Source: Yponomeuta sedellus (Eukaryota > Arthropoda > Insecta > Lepidoptera > Yponomeutidae). Taken from it: a stretch of DNA of 64,000 nucleotides. The DNA lies in NCBI GenBank assembly GCA_934045075.1, contig OW203726.1:10808027-10872026 (forward strand), written 5' to 3'. Below the pieces are notes generated by a model. The model made no database searches. It was not told the origin of the DNA and worked only from the letters and a program-made list of their open reading frames with translations. Made by a program: the position numbers and the translations under genes. Positions 1-13,217 of the stretch are shown piece by piece. Numbering within the stretch: the stretch's first letter is position 1; the number at the start of each line of letters is the position of its first letter.

Positions 1-69
1 TTTTATTATTAGAGACTAAGAAGTAAACTTGTTTTCTGTCTTTTTTATATTTTTTTCATTGTTCCTTAG

Positions 70-2500
70 ACCAAACAGGGAAATTGTCTCACAAGAGTTC
101 CACGCAAAAGAGTTCATTTTCAATAAAGTCTGTGCTGTATGATGACAAAAAGTTTATACATAAAATAACGGCCGCAGAGAGCTCCCATAATCTGGGTTCT
201 ATAATAGACGCATCAAAGGAATTTATCTCATCTAAACCACCTGGTAAAAGTATTTTGACAATATTTCCTAAGGATTCAGTCGAAAAGATGCATGGAGACA
301 TAGTGACCAAGGCAGGCAAAGAATATGCTCAAAGTATTAAACTTAAAAAGAAATCAGACTTACGTGAAGATCCTATAAGTAGTCCATACTTTACCAAAGT
401 ATCGCAGTATTCTCGTATGGTTAAAACAAATAAGGAGCACCATGTTGAAAGTACCAAGCGTATAATTTCCGAAGTCGAAACTACAAATACATCAAATAAG
501 GATACTTTGTCCACGTCAGCATCATTCGAATTTCCACAGAAACTCAAACCAAAATCTAAAAATATTTTTGATACAGTCACATCAAAAAATATTTCACTCT
601 CTGTATGCATTGAAGATACATCAGATGACGTAGTTAATCCAACAGCGACGCATGGCTTTTTAGCTGTTGAAAAAGAGCGTTCTCTACATAAAACATCCAT
701 ATCAAGTCCTTATTTTATACAAGAAGACATAAAAGGAATAAAGGAGTCAGAAAATTTTTCAATGCGTGATTTGCTCCAACAGTTTCATAGTTTTAAAAAG
801 TCATCCATAGATGAAACATCTGTCAATCGAAATAATATTTCATTGCCCTCTTTACAAGATACTAAAGTTTTTGTCGGTGAAGCCAGAGCATTGAAACCAG
901 AGAACGCTTCTTCACACAAAAGTTTTGCACCAAAGTTATATGAAGTAGCTACAATGACTGATATAACTGAAAAAACTCAACTAACTGATGTTGTCAATAA
1001 AAGAAAGAATCAGACTAAAGACGCCATCGATATAATTAGTTTTAAACTTCCTACAATAGATTCTTCCCATAGTTTCACTATCTCGATGAAAGATGAAGAT
1101 AATAAAATTGAGTCAAATTTTCATAAGCTACATGAGGATCCTGTATCCATGCCATATTTTACTATGTCCACTTTATCGCAGGCAAAGACTACAAAAGCCA
1201 GTACCGATAAAATACCTAAAGGTACTTCACCTACGACACGCAAGGATACGACGATGAAAGCAAAGACCGAAGAATTGGCAAAGGTAACCTTTGACGAAAA
1301 TTATGAAATTTTCCCAAAATCTATTTCTTTTCAAGAAGGTAAAAGACGTTCACAGGATGTAGAACATAAATCATCATCAACGTCTTTTATAAACCTCTCG
1401 GAAGAAAAAAGCTCTGGTTCCAAAAAAAAAGAACTGCAGGTTACAGAAAATCCTATATCAAAGCCATATTTCACTAAAATGAAAACTTCTAATCTTATTC
1501 ATAGCAAAGACCAAAAAGTTATAAAAGTGAAATCTCGTAAATCTTCCATTGATAAAAATGCTAAAGCAACTGGTACTAAAAATGATAATATTACCAATGA
1601 GATGACACACCAAACGACTAAAGATACAGCAGTCGAACTCTTCCACAGAGTGGAATCTGTAGAAAGATTACCAAAGTACTCTCCGAAGCGTAGAAGTGTA
1701 TTTGAAGATATTGAAACTGACAGCAATTCCAAAATGGATATATCAGGTAAGTCACAAATACAAACAAAAATGTCAAATCAAGGGTTTAAAGCAGATAATT
1801 TAGTTATGCTAATGTGAAAATTCCTACCAATTGGATTATTTTTACGACCTCTCATTACACGACTGTCAAAATACCTCAAAAATGTATCCATCATCCTTAG
1901 ATATGCCAACAAATAAACAATCACTCTATGAACAAGCTGGTGCAAGAAAATTCTCTATACGCGAAGATGTTCAAAGAACTGATGCTGCAGAAAATAGATC
2001 AAATATTTATATAACTGGTGATAAATTTACACAAAGGCAAGAAAGCATAGGAGAAGAAACTGAGGACAGCATAATTAGCCAAGAAAATTTACTTCTTAGT
2101 TCTTTAACTAGTTTAAGATCTGCGTTAATACATTCCGCTTCTGAAAGCACATTCAGTTCAAAAGATATTGAAGTCTCCAATATAGAGCACAGACTAGCAA
2201 AAATTTCACCCAAAATTTCACAGACCTCTGCTGAAGATAATGATAAACGGGCACCAGAGTCCCCATTGCACTCTGATCAATCCTTCGTTGTTCGTCCAGC
2301 CGGTCCATATGGTAAACCACTCCCAAAAGAGGGAGCAAAAAGAATTTTAAGACATCATAAGCTTGTGATCAAGCATAAAAAAGAATTTACTCATTCAATA
2401 GTTCAAGAGAAACATAAAGAATATAAGAATTATAAAAAGGATCCGTTTCAAGTCGATTCATATACGAGTATTGAATATGAAACAGAACCGTATGAGGAAG
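70..2500 (+). CDS. Gene A large Lys/Ser/Thr-rich exons (two exons, 70-1746 and 1901-2500)
   Basis: Two long exons joined by a 154-bp intron (donor CAG|GTAAGT at 1,747, acceptor CCTTAG at 1,900). Reading straight through gives stop codons that are only intronic. The encoded sequence has low complexity, with many K, S, T and D residues and no recognised fold. It occupies the place of the Asp/Lys/Ser-rich exon of gene B (16,244-18,076) but shares little sequence with it. The second exon ends at a GC donor (GAAG|GCAAGT). Confidence 0.75.
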
Positions 2501-5500
2501 GCAAGTCCCAAAGAATGAAGTGTTTCAGTTTTATTTAAGGTGCTGTCGCATTTGGCATAGGTTCCTTTGGTCAGTGTCCCATAACAATAATTTTTGAACG
2601 TATCTAGATGTTCTAACAATATATTTTTATTGGCAGTCAAAGAAGACGGTGGTTCTAGTGATACGTCGTCAGTCCAATCAAAAAAGGTAATTTATTTGCA
2701 ATTAGTGCGTTGCTTATATTTTTTTATTTGAACACTAAACAAGATAACTATTATTTGAAATACCTTTACTTTTATGCAGGCAATCATCAAATCGTGGTCT
2801 GAGGCTGAGATGCTAAGAGAAAGAGAATTGCGTGTCATTCATCAGGTTACATTAAATATTATTTTATCGCTAAGCCTTTTTTTCTTTTTTTTTCAGTGTT
2901 TTTTTCTGAACCAGCTGTTTTTTTCTATTAAATCTATAAATACTGTGTAAGTATTTTTCACGAAAATAGTACATTTTGGATAGCTTGATTGACCGTTTCT
3001 TATTATATTTATCTTGTCTTTCAGAGGGCAGATTCACACGAAGAACCTGATCTAGAACCTATGCCAATGGCTATAGCACCATCAGCAGGCATGTTCTTTT
3101 AAATAAAAGTAGACAAATTATAATACATTCTAATATAAACATTTATCTTACAGAAATCAAACAAGAAAGACTTTTGATCAGTAAGTAAACAGATAATTTT
3201 ATGAAATCAATCGCCTCTTTGAGCTAAATTGTATTTTTTTTATCCTTTTAGTGGAAAGAAAATCCTCAATGGAAGGTACGTAACTATTTTGGTTTCTTCC
3301 TAACAATTACTTACCGTTTCAATTTTAAACGGTTATGTATTTTTAAAACTTTGATTTTGAATACAGGAAATGAAAAACGGACTGACCATTCGCAAGGAAG
3401 AACACCTCAACTGTCAATAGTTACCAAGGAAGAGTTTCAAAAATTACAGATGGAATTCTCTAAGTTACGTGATCAGTACACTGATACACTCCAGTTTCCA
3501 GAAAACGCCGAGCTCATGAACCAACTACGACAAGGGGCCTCTTTGTCAGATGCAATGTCTGCCTTGAAACTTTCAGCTCGTTTGGAAGCAGTTGAGAAAA
3601 CAGTCGAATTTCTTTCCGGTGTTGTCACTGAAATTTGTAAAGACAAAAATAATATCGACGCTCAAATGATATCCTACATAAAAAACGATACAAGTGAAAG
3701 AAAGGATGTTGAAGATACAAGAGATGAATGGGAAAAACATAAACAAGATGCAATAAAAGTAAGTAAATTGACTTGAACGAAAAATGTAAAAATAAAAAAT
3801 CTTTAAAATATTTTTAACTTGGTTGGTTTTTACTAAAGGTTCAAAAGGAAATCGCAAGCAAGAAACCGTGTATATTTCAATATAGAAAAAGGAACCAAGA
3901 TGAATTTGCTTTTGAAGAAGAAGAACCAGGAATAATAGATCGAGGAGTGTCTGTTCTTTTTGAACCCAGAACAAGGGGTCCGTATTCTTTGGAGGACGAT
4001 CAATTTGTCACATTTAGAGAGTTAGGGTAAGTTAAAATTCTAGTACTTATTACCGAACTGATCAGAAACAGTACGAGGTTCCATGTGTAAATTTGGAACG
4101 ATGTTAATTCTCAACGTTGAAAGCTAATAAAAGATCCATTCAGCGCCTGGTACCTAAAACTTCAAACAAATCCACATCGTAGATCGTCGGCTCCCGGCGA
4201 GCTGCAAACCATATACGCACTATGATCGTAGGTAACAGTAACGTGCAACGATAACAGTTCTAGAATAAGTAAGTACGCTGTCCTGTCATTATCTTCATTG
4301 GTCTTTATTTGAAAAGTTCCTGTGTGAGTGTGAGAAGTGACAGGGTTCTGTGTGAGATATCATTTTAAAGTTAATGAAAAAATGTATTAAGCGAGATTTT
4401 TTGACCAGATTATTACGAGTGCTGGCTTGGTCATCGAAAACTCATACATACATACAAAACCTCACGCCTATATCCTAGAGGGGTAGGCAGAGATCAGGGA
4501 CTGCCACTTGCCACGATCCTGACAGATCACTTTCACTTCATCAACATTCATAGGTCGTTGCATGCACGCACGCCAATTCTGGGTACTTTTATCTTCCCCT
4601 TTGCTAATACATTCCCTATTTGGTCGATGTATGTGCATCTGGGGCGTCCCTTACTATCCCTTCCATTCACGTTCGCAATATATATTTGTTTCGTCAATCT
4701 TTCTTCCTTCATTCTCTCCACATGTCCAAACCAACACAACATTCGTTTCTCAATTCTAGTATCTACATGCTCTTTCAATCCACAACGTTCTCTAATCAGA
4801 CTATTGCGTCCTGTTATTCAAAGTAACGCTACACATACGTCTTAATGACCTCATTTCTACTGCATTAATTCTACTTTCTTGCTTCTTTTGCCACACCCAA
4901 GTCTCGCTACCATACATAAGTGTTGGAACCAGCACACCATTATGAATAGCCAATCTAGCTTTTTTGGAGATGTTTCGGCTGCACACAATGGAGTGCAAGG
5001 GACCGTTTACACGGTTTAATATTGGAAAACTCAATAATTTAGTATTTAAAAAAGTGTACTAAGGTCTTGAATAATATCCTACATCAGTAGCAGATCTGAG
5101 GCCGCAGATTTCTTCTTCTTCTCCTGCAAAACGTTAGTAAAAGTTTGTCATTCACGACAACGTATGTATCACATTTGTTTATCTTATATGTCTAAATATA
5201 TTATTGATCATATTGTATACTTACTCATGGAATATGTTATGGCAAAGAAATTAATACGATAAACTTTTTTCTCTAATGAAGTAACGCCATGCGAGATCTA
5301 GAGTCGCAAATGATGAAAACCGTTCGACTCCTTCAAAAGCATTCGGACGAAAACAGCAAAGAAGCCTTGAAAACATCACAAAAGTTAGGTAAGAAGGTCA
5401 GCTTTCGTTTCTGGCATCGATATAAAAATAAGCTAAATATGCGCAAGTGTTTTAATCTTACGATAGTAAGAACTAAGCAGTTGAAAGAGCACTATTTATT

Positions 5501-8500
5501 TTTATTATAAGTTGAAGCTTTATATTTATGTATCATTTACCAATTTTAAAAAAAGAATTTCTGGTATTTTGTTCGTCTTGTATATTTATTTTTGCTATAA
5601 GTAGGTTATAGTTAAGAGATTTTTGTAGTTTATTTTGTACACTTATATAGACCCGTTTTAGTGTTTCTGCGACTTCAAGGTATGCTGAAAGAAATCTCTA
5701 ACGTAAATAAGCTAGCCTTTGTACATATTATTTCAATATCCTGTTTAATGTTTCATGTGCAATCAAGCGTAATTTCGTTTTGACGAGTACTCTTTTGTTT
5801 CAACTGTTTTGACCACCACTTTCGGGTGTATTTGGAGATCTCATTATGTCCTGTATAGATTACTGAGTAAATAGTTGATTTTGAATTGTTTTATATAAAC
5901 AGAGGAACAATTAGAGGATGCTTTGAACCTCGAAAATCGCATGGATGAACTATATGAAATGGTGTCAAAGTATTCTTCACGCATAACCGATATAGACATG
6001 GGAATATCAGCACAGGTATGTTCGTTATTTTGGGTATATTATTTTATAGAAAATAATACAAAAAATACCTTAAACGTACAATGGATTCTAATTTTATAGT
6101 TTTAGGGTGCCGTAAATCAAAACGACGGAACCCTTATAAAATTACTAAAGGAAGGCCAATGAGACGAGATAAAGAATGTAAACAAAGTTTCAGGGGTTCA
6201 AAACATTTTTATTTGAATAAATTATAGTTTACAAATTTCGGATTCCCTATTCTAATCGCTGTCGTCTGTATTCAAACAAGAGTCACCGGAAGAGTACGAA
6301 TCAACCGTACCTCGTATCACTTAGAACGAAATCTAAACAGGAATGAACTATTATAGTTCACAAAATGGCGAATGTCACCAAATGTTGACAACTGCCGTAC
6401 TGAAAGTTTTTCTGTACCACGAAATACACAACGACAGCTGTCGTCGATCAAATGACGCCATTACCGCGTACGTGTGACAAGGACAGAGATAACAATCGCT
6501 CACTATCGCAATGTAACTCAGTAACGGTCTGTTTGTTTACATTCTTTATCTCGTCTCATTGCCCTTCCTTTATGTTATCTGTCTGTTTGTCAAGCAAGAG
6601 ATTTTTTTTAGCAACGGTTAGAGCTACGAAGTAAAAATTGAATACAAATACTAATTGATATTAATATGACACAACACCCGGACTTGGACCCCTTGGTAGA
6701 GTATAGCCTAACTTTCCTGCGATGCATTAAGGGACCCGTGCCCCAGCAGTGGGGACATACGAGGGTTGATATCGATGAAACAATTTATGAAATAACCGTA
6801 AATTGAGTTCGCAAGTTTCCAAATAATTTATATAGGTGAATGATGTGGCATTTGGTTGTTCTGGCTTACGAGTTAGTTCATGTTTTCATAGCAAAGGGGG
6901 TTCTACGGTGCGATAACTTAAAGTTTTGAAATTTTCATTCCACGCAGAGACCAGCCCTTCTATCGCGTAACTGTCAGGTTAGCCGATCCCAATAGTGTAG
7001 CCGTTGTTACCCATGTTTTATTATGAAAAAATAAATTAAAATCACTTCGGAGTAGAATAAATTGGACAATTTAATAAAGAAGAGGGCTTTCTTAGTAGCG
7101 CCCCTGTGGTTCTAAGTCAACGCAATAAACAAATATGCACAAGTGCAAGATTTATTTGGCCATACATAAAAAACTATTTATACCTACATAAATAGTTTTT
7201 TAGAGATTATACAAACTTTGCTTTGCAGTTATATAGGTAAACATTTAATTCCACAACAAAGTTGAATGTGTACAATGGAGTGAGAGAGAAGAATGTTTTG
7301 CGCTAGTCTTACTCACACTCGTGACATTTCGTTTTTCTTGTAGATGTCCTCGTATCAAGACCAACTAACTCAAATGCAGTTCGATTTGGAATCAACAATT
7401 GATTCTGTGGCTGAAGCTATAGCTAATTCCGGAGCTGATCCAGAGCGTTAGTTATATACAAATTTTATTTATTTATATTTATTTATTCAAGATAATTGAA
7501 CAATTGGGTAAAGTATTATTTTTATTGAAAAAATGGGTTAAATACATTTGGGTGGGACGTGCAGTGGGACGTTTATACGCTACATAAAACAACATATTTT
7601 ATAGGTGTAACTAAATTCATAAAAATGTTAATATTTAAAATCCTATTTAGAGGCTAAAAATTCCACCCATGCCGGGATTAATGTTAATATCTTAAGTTAT
7701 TTTTACAGTTATCAAAGAGTTAAGAATCAAACTGGTGCAGCTAGAACAAAGTTTTGAAAAATCATTAGCCGACCAAAAGGAAATTCAGGAAATACTACAT
7801 TCCATTGGATTGGATCTTGGAGTTAGTTTACAGTTTTAATTTTGGGATGAAATTAGATCGTCCTGTTCATAACAAAACTTATTTCAGGATTTGTGGAAGC
7901 AAATAGAGAATCTTCGTGCAACAAAATGTGATCATGAAGATCTCGAAGATGGTCTTCATGACAAAGTTGATACTTGCACTATCAACGGACTGGTCAGACA
8001 GGATCAATTTGACGCTAGTGTTAAAGAATTTCACGAGAAAATGCTAACGGTCTACCGCAAAGTTGATGCACAAGGATATGAATGGCAGGTTAGCTGTTCT
8101 ACAACATAAAACTCGTTGTTTCTCTGTCTTATTATTCTTTAAACACAATGGTACAGTCCTCTGCTATATTTATTTACACTTCTATTATTTAGATAAAAAG
8201 TTTTTATTTATTCTGCAGCAAGCCATTGAAGATCTCGTGGCAGAAATTAACGAGAAAGCGCAATTCACTCAGTTGACAGACCTACGCGATCACATTCATA
8301 CCCAAATAGAGAAAATACTTGCTAAAATGAAAGAATTAACTGCAATAGTCGGGGAGGCGCCGGCTGGTGCGGTATCCAGGCAACTGTTAAGAGACACTGA
8401 CTGTCTATCTTGTCGAACACCAGCTCTACTGAATATGGAGAAAAGTGGCGTTCCAATGTTGCCACCTCTTCGGCGGCCTCGAACTATTGGAGCAGAAGCG

Positions 8501-10878
8501 GTGGCAGAAGGTGGAGATAGCTTGTGCTACCCAGGAAAGCCTATACCGCATCCTATTGATCCACGGTATTGTTTTGCCATATGGCCATTATTATAACTTT
8601 TATCAATTAGGCTTTGAGTGAGGCGCTCGTGGCCTAGTGAAACGCTCGTGGCCTAGTCGAACAGAAACTGGAGTTAAGCAAGGTGGAATCAATCACTTGA
8701 GTTAAGCGTTAAGCATTAAGCGGTCGGGTGCAGGATGGGTGACCGTCACGTGACTACCGCTAGTGGCATTTTTCCGAGCGCTTCCGTGCTTCGCAAGACA
8801 CGTTAAGCCGTTGGTGCCGGCTGTCATGTAATGGCAGTCGTTAAGCCATGTTAGAGGCCTTATGAGCGGCTTGAAAACTTCTGACAATAAGGCTCGCTAC
8901 TGTCTTACAATCCTCTACCAACCCGGACTTGGTCCCCGTGGTAGAGTATGGCCTAGCCTTCCTGCGATGCAGGAAGAGACCCGTGCCCCAGCAGTGGGGA
9001 CATAAAAAGGTTGATGTCGAGTCAGGCTTTACTACCTAAACAAACGGAACGGAACCCTTATAGTAACGCTTTGTTGTCCGCTCGTCCGGCCGTCTGTCAA
9101 GACTCTTTATCTCGGAAACACGTAGAGGTATTGAGTTGAAATTCAAACCCTGAAGTCTACAGTTTCTTGAACTTGAAGTTAACGTAAAAAGTTACCGTCG
9201 TGTATGCCACAAAAAACTTATATTTCGACACTCAAGGTATTCAAAATTCATGAGGTATTTCCCGTTGACTTAAAACTGTTAAGTTAGGCAAATAAATACA
9301 GAAAAAAATTTGAAAATACATATGGAACCAAAAAATCATTAAAAAAAAAGTCCTTGTAGTTTAAGAAAAGCTTGTAAGAAACTCGATTCGTAAACTACAT
9401 AACATATGTATGTACCTACCTACAAATTCCTACGGAACCCTTGGCGGGTCCGACTCGCAGTAGGGCGGTGTTTTTGTAAAAAGACGTATTTTTAAAAACG
9501 GAGCACGCTACTGACTAAATATTGTTTTGATAAAGTGTAGAAATTCGTATTTATAAGTTCATCTGTTTTACCTAATTGTTACCTAAACAAAGCATGAATT
9601 TAAAGTAATTTTTGCTAGCGTCAAATTATGTCGTCGGTACTGCGGTGGTCACTTAACTGGAGAACGACATCAACTGACGAGAATTGATACCAAACGTCTT
9701 GGAAGAGATCAAACCACACAAGTAGGCATCGATGGAAAGGTAAATAATTCGTTACAATTAGGACCTTTACATGACGGGGGACCTAACAAAATTATGTGAT
9801 AGTGATAGATCAAGTGAAATCAACATCTTGTTCAAAGGAAAAGGAATTTATTCACTGCTTTTCAACAGAATTATATAGCCACGACATTAGTTGTTGTTTT
9901 TCTATATTTGCTAGTCTACAACACAATAGCAGTGCTATGTCATTCCGATTGTATAACCCGCAAAAATTAAATAGCCATGGCTTGTGAAGATGCCTATTTA
10001 ATTTGCACGAATTACATGAGGCACCGGGTGCCGAGTTATACAATTGGAATTTGATTGGTTACTAGACTATCCAGTAGTACGAGTTTAATGGTAAATTGGT
10101 TATAGCAAATCCATTACCAAATCAAACAACAATGCATTTTAGAGGCTCGGTTCTTAGATGTCTTGATATACCTATTACCGTGATTTTCATTGATTTATAA
10201 AATCGGATCAGATTTATCAATACGGACTTTCTTTATAGCACTTGGTTTTCAATAAAGTTATTTTTCAGGTCTATGTGGTAGATGACACTTTGGTGAAGCC
10301 TTGCCATCCGTGCAACTATGCCGTGATGGAACCTGAAAAATCACACGGTCAAGATGAACGTTAGTAGAACAAGAGCCTAATCTCGTTGATTCTTCGACGA
10401 ATTTTCATGAAGCAAGTGTTTGTTTTAATTTATTTTGTCATTATTTTATCGTATTTTTTACGTTTTACATTTGTTTAAAGATAATATTATAAGTCTGTGT
10501 AACTATTTACATGTTTTTTGTGCAATAATGTTAAACAGATTAGCAAATTTTAGGTAAATATGGCATAATATCATAAACAGGGCTATATTTAAAATGCACT
10601 ATTTCTGAAAATACATCAGTTGTAGTTCGCCATTTACAACAACTTTTATTGTAGATGTTACTGCTTTATAGTTCTCTTGTTGGATAGATATTTCCTTTGT
10701 TATAAATACAAAAACTAAAACCTACTTTTAAATTTCAGCACCAAGCACACTGAATGAAAACACCTCGGTCACAAGCCCTACATCAGACAATTGGATCTCT
10801 TGCGAACTTATTGGTAAAATGAGTGAAAACTCTGTTTCGAATACATTGCCTTTGTATCAAGAGGATGACGATGCATAA
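70..10878 (+). CDS. Gene A: QRICH2/C16orf96-like protein (DUF4795 family), 5' end outside window
   Basis: I read 18 exons: 70-1746, 1901-2500, 2637-2686, 2780-2845, 3025-3088, 3154-3180, 3252-3275, 3367-3758, 3839-4026, 5282-5388, 5903-6015, 7344-7446, 7709-7821, 7888-8088, 8219-8565, 9619-9739, 10269-10359, 10739-10878. All junctions keep phase and give 1,473 residues plus stop. The first 758 residues are Lys/Ser/Thr-rich and probably disordered. The core from 3,367 has the pattern VTKEEF…LRDQY, a long coiled coil, then CLSCRTP and CYPGKPIPHPIDPR, then C..YCGG and PCHPCNY. The last three match paralogues B and C. Family knowledge: vertebrate QRICH2 is needed for sperm flagella, so an axonemal role is inferred, not shown. 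The N-terminal exons (MxxIEE… and the VNF/ARQL module seen in B and C) must lie upstream. Introns at 2,501 and 3,089 start with GC rather than GT. Confidence 0.82.
366..1484 (+). repeat. Four copies of a PISxPYFT-type motif inside gene A
   Basis: Within the first large exon the motif [ED]-[DN]-P-[IV]-S-x-P-Y-F-[TI] occurs as EDPISSPYFTK (about 366-398), TSISSPYFIQ (about 692-721), EDPVSMPYFTM (about 1135-1167) and ENPISKPYFTK (about 1447-1479). Spacing is irregular (roughly 110-150 residues). The sequence between copies is not conserved, so the motif itself seems selected, perhaps as a docking site or phosphosite. I know no named motif that it matches. Confidence 0.7.
4442..5034 (-). mobile_element. 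5'-truncated LINE fragment (reverse transcriptase C-terminus), RTE-like
   Basis: Lies in a gene A intron, antisense. Minus-strand frames contain the pieces VPTLMYGSETW, EMRSLRRM, LCWFGHVERM and GRPR, typical of the end of an RTE-type or related non-LTR retrotransposon polymerase. The two pieces are in different frames (about 5034-4801 and 4778-4462), so it is frameshifted and dead. The coding part ends near 4,462 and is followed by a short ATGT tail, the usual LINE 3' simple repeat. Confidence 0.75.
6148..6570. mobile_element. MITE with 39-bp inverted repeats, TA target duplication (Tc1/mariner-like)
   Basis: The ends AAGGAAGGCCAATGAGACG… (from 6,148) and its complement (ending 6,570) pair over 39 bases with one mismatch. 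Both sides are flanked by TA. The host sequence is itself a repeat: the left flank reads CGGAACCCTTATAAAATTAC and the right flank resumes with TATGTTATCTGTCTGTTTGTC, so the MITE split an older dispersed repeat. It lies in a gene A intron. No coding capacity. Confidence 0.75.
6672..6778 (+). mobile_element. 3' fragment of 5S-rRNA-derived SINE
   Basis: ACCCGGACTTGG…GAGTATAGCCTAACTTTCCTGCGATGC…CCCCAGCAGTGGGGACATACGAGGGTTGAT matches the 3' third of the longer copies at 8,623, 33,276 and 35,103. The 5S-like head is missing. Confidence 0.8.
7636..7679 (-). mobile_element. Fragment of the tRNA-like fold-back repeat
   Basis: Contains CCTATTTAGAGGCTAAAAAT and CCACCCATGCCGGGATT, the arm and T-loop edge of the family described at 36,115 and 59,985. 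It breaks off inside the tRNA-like part and lies just before the gene A exon at 7,709. Confidence 0.75.
8623..9020 (+). mobile_element. 5S-rRNA-derived SINE (SINE3-like), nearly full length
   Basis: The head GCGCTCGTGGCCTAG is duplicated here. It is followed by GTTAAGC…CGGTCGGGTGCAGGATGGGTGACCG, which resembles the internal promoter half of 5S rRNA (GGTCAGTACTTGGATGGGTGACC in animals). The body carries AAGCCGTTGGTGCCGGCTGT and the tail is …GCCCCAGCAGTGGGGACATA. It lies in the gene A intron after exon 15. The 5S link is family knowledge, and an alignment would confirm it. Confidence 0.75.
9035..9475 (+). repeat. Dispersed lepidopteran GGAACCCTTATAG repeat
   Basis: Begins CGGAACGGAACCCTTATAGT with CGTCCGGCCGTCTGTCAAGAC and ends CGGAACCCTTGGCGGGTCCGACTCGCA. 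It closely parallels 46,905-47,445, with shared phrases CTCGGAAACACGTAGAGGTAT, GTATGCCACAAAAAA and ATTCGACACTC. The transposon class is unclear to me. Intronic, non-coding. Confidence 0.65.
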
Positions 10879-12085
10879 CCTGTTATTTGTATTAATCGAT
10901 TCAGTCGACAGCACATGATCCTATTACTCTCCCTCTACTTTGTTATTCATATCTACTGTATATTAAAAACGACATTTCAGGTTGGTGGGTCGACTCGACT
11001 GTTCACAGAATAAGTTCTTGCGTTTTCTTTAGAGCCTTAAGTATAATTGTTTTTTTCTCGGGCTATTATAAGATTTTTTTTCTTTTATTCTAAGCTAAAT
11101 TTATAATAAGCAATTTTTTTTAGTTTATATTTTATTTTCTCCCTAAGCTTAGCTTTTGTGTTTTTTATTTCTTCCAGTTGGAATTGTGTGCTGTTTTATT
11201 TACTTTAGACTTTGATTATTTTTGCAAAGGTATAAAGTATGTCTGATCTATACCCAGCTTTTTTTCCCCAGTTTTTTTCAGTTTTTATTTTATTTGATAT
11301 TTCTCCCAATAGAATGTCCCACACTTTTCATTTCAGACAGTTAATGTTACTTTTAAAAATTACTAATTCTGTTTTTAAGTAAGTACCTAAGTTTATAGCT
11401 ACTTCATTAATTTGCTGTTCATGATTATTGGTTTTGTTCTTGCTTTTTATTTGCTTAAGCAAGTTATTTTTGTAATATAAAGATAAAATTCACTTTACTT
11501 AAAATACGCCATTATTATTTCACAAAGTATTGGTACGTTAAAATATCCTTCTAATCTCTCTTCTTTTTTTTAAGGGGCTACTCATATATTTTTCTGGTTG
11601 TGCAATAAAGAGTTCTCTATCTATCTATCTACTCAAAATTTTTTTCACTTGTTTATAGAAAATCTTTGTTTATGTCCTTTTGTAAAGCATTTTGTTTAAG
11701 ATATTTTTTGGTAAGGTTTTCACTTCAGTAATGTCTATATTTATTTAGTGTAGCTTTGCTTTGTTTCTTGTTTATTTATTGTTGGAAGTCTGGCCATTAT
11801 CTACTTAAATTATTTATTTATGTTACCGTGTGTCAAAGCAAAATTTATAATAAGAAGTGTTTTACTCGTACTTTCATTATGTTACGTTGTATATCAATGT
11901 TCAGTTCCATTGTCAATGTTTAGTTCCATTGTACAATAGCTGTTACAGTTGATGAACTGATTAACGTTTATATTCGTATGTCAAAGGCGTAGAGTCAAAT
12001 TTAAACTAACATTAGGGTTTATGTGCTGTCAACTGTTTTTTTATGGAAGAAAAAAACTTTTTTATTTTGTCAAAACAAAGTATTT

Positions 12086-12314
12086 CGTCGGTATAAAGGT
12101 GAAATTCAGTAACTGCAAAAGAGCCTAATCGTAGAAACTGCGCTAATGTGAATTTGAGATACTAAATGTAATATTTAGCACAGAAATAAAAACGCTCACT
12201 CATCTTTATTTTTTTATGAGTAAACTAGATAGTGTTATTTTTGGGCAAAAATAATTATCAGTTTATAAATAAAAAATGGAAAAGCAGTTAATCAGTTTTA
12301 CCTTTATACCGACG
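12086..12314. mobile_element. Small MITE with inverted ends
   Basis: The left end CGTCGGTATAAAGGTGAAA and the right end TTTTACCTTTATACCGACG are inverse complements with one mismatch. Internal sequences TCAGTAACTGC and GCAGTTAATCAG extend the pairing. The element is about 229 bp, without coding capacity. Confidence 0.65.
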
Positions 12315-12904
12315 ATTTGTTTTATTATATTGAATTTATAAAGCAATTTGTTTGCGTATTTCGTATGAAGCGTCTTTCTTTAATAATAGTTGTTTTAGTG
12401 TTAATTGTTAGAGTTGTTAATTGTTAAAGAGATTTTCAAAGTTCTGATAGAGTCAGATCAATCGGTGTACTTATTATTTTAAAAGACGTACATATTCTCG
12501 AGCTGCACAGCCAATGCCTCGATTACAAAATTTTATTTTGGAGTCTAAATGGTATGCAGTAAATTGTATTAGATAATTAAAGTATTGAATAAACATTATA
12601 AATGTTTTTATTTACCGTAGATTTTTTGTATCATGTATTGAAATTAATTCATCAGGACCTCTGAGCATTTTTCAAGCTCGACGATCTCAAGAACACTTAT
12701 TCTCAGGAATAACTAATTCACCAGATTGTTAGCGTATGAGATACCAGAGGTAAGGCTTGGAGAATAAATATATTATACTCATAGATATATTCCAAGCTAG
12801 CTATCTATTTAGTACTGAGAATCTTTTATTCGCAGTATTTAGTTCCATTCGTGCTTACACGCCCAAATGATGGAACTACAGATAGACGCATGGACATGGC
12901 GAGG

Positions 12905-13217
12905 GCGTTTTCTCGTGGTCCCATTATTTTGTCCCGTTAACGGGTCCACGAGGAATAGCTATCCCTCTTGGTCCCGTAAGGGTCATCAACGGATTCACGA
13001 GGGATAAACTGTTTCTCGTAGTCCCATTAATAAAAATTATGATACAATTTGTCTTTAATGCGGTAGGTGCCGACTTCCAATAAAAGAGATAAGTATATAT
13101 TGCTATCTCTATTTCTCCATCATACAGATCATCTCATTAGGACTACGGGAAATAGTTTATCCCTCGTGAACCCGTTGATGACGATAACGGGACCACAAGG
13201 GATAGTTATACGGAACC
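12905..13217. repeat. Palindrome-rich CCCGTTAACGGG / GGGACCACGAG repeat
   Basis: Contains CTCGTGGTCCCATTAT, TCCCGTTAACGGGTCCACGAG, TATCCCTC and their complements in mirrored order up to about 13,217. A second copy lies at 55,915-56,040. The mirrored layout suggests a fold-back element. It ends about 290 bp before gene B's ATG. Confidence 0.6.

Noticed and set aside
1747..1900. Stop codons at 1,815 (gene A) and 18,115 (gene B) ending the long open frames
   Set aside because: Good donor and acceptor sites (1,747/1,900 and 18,077/19,198) restore the frame, so these are intronic and do not indicate pseudogenes.
8623..9020. A genuine 5S rRNA gene
   Set aside because: Only the promoter-like half resembles 5S, and it continues into a SINE body and tail.
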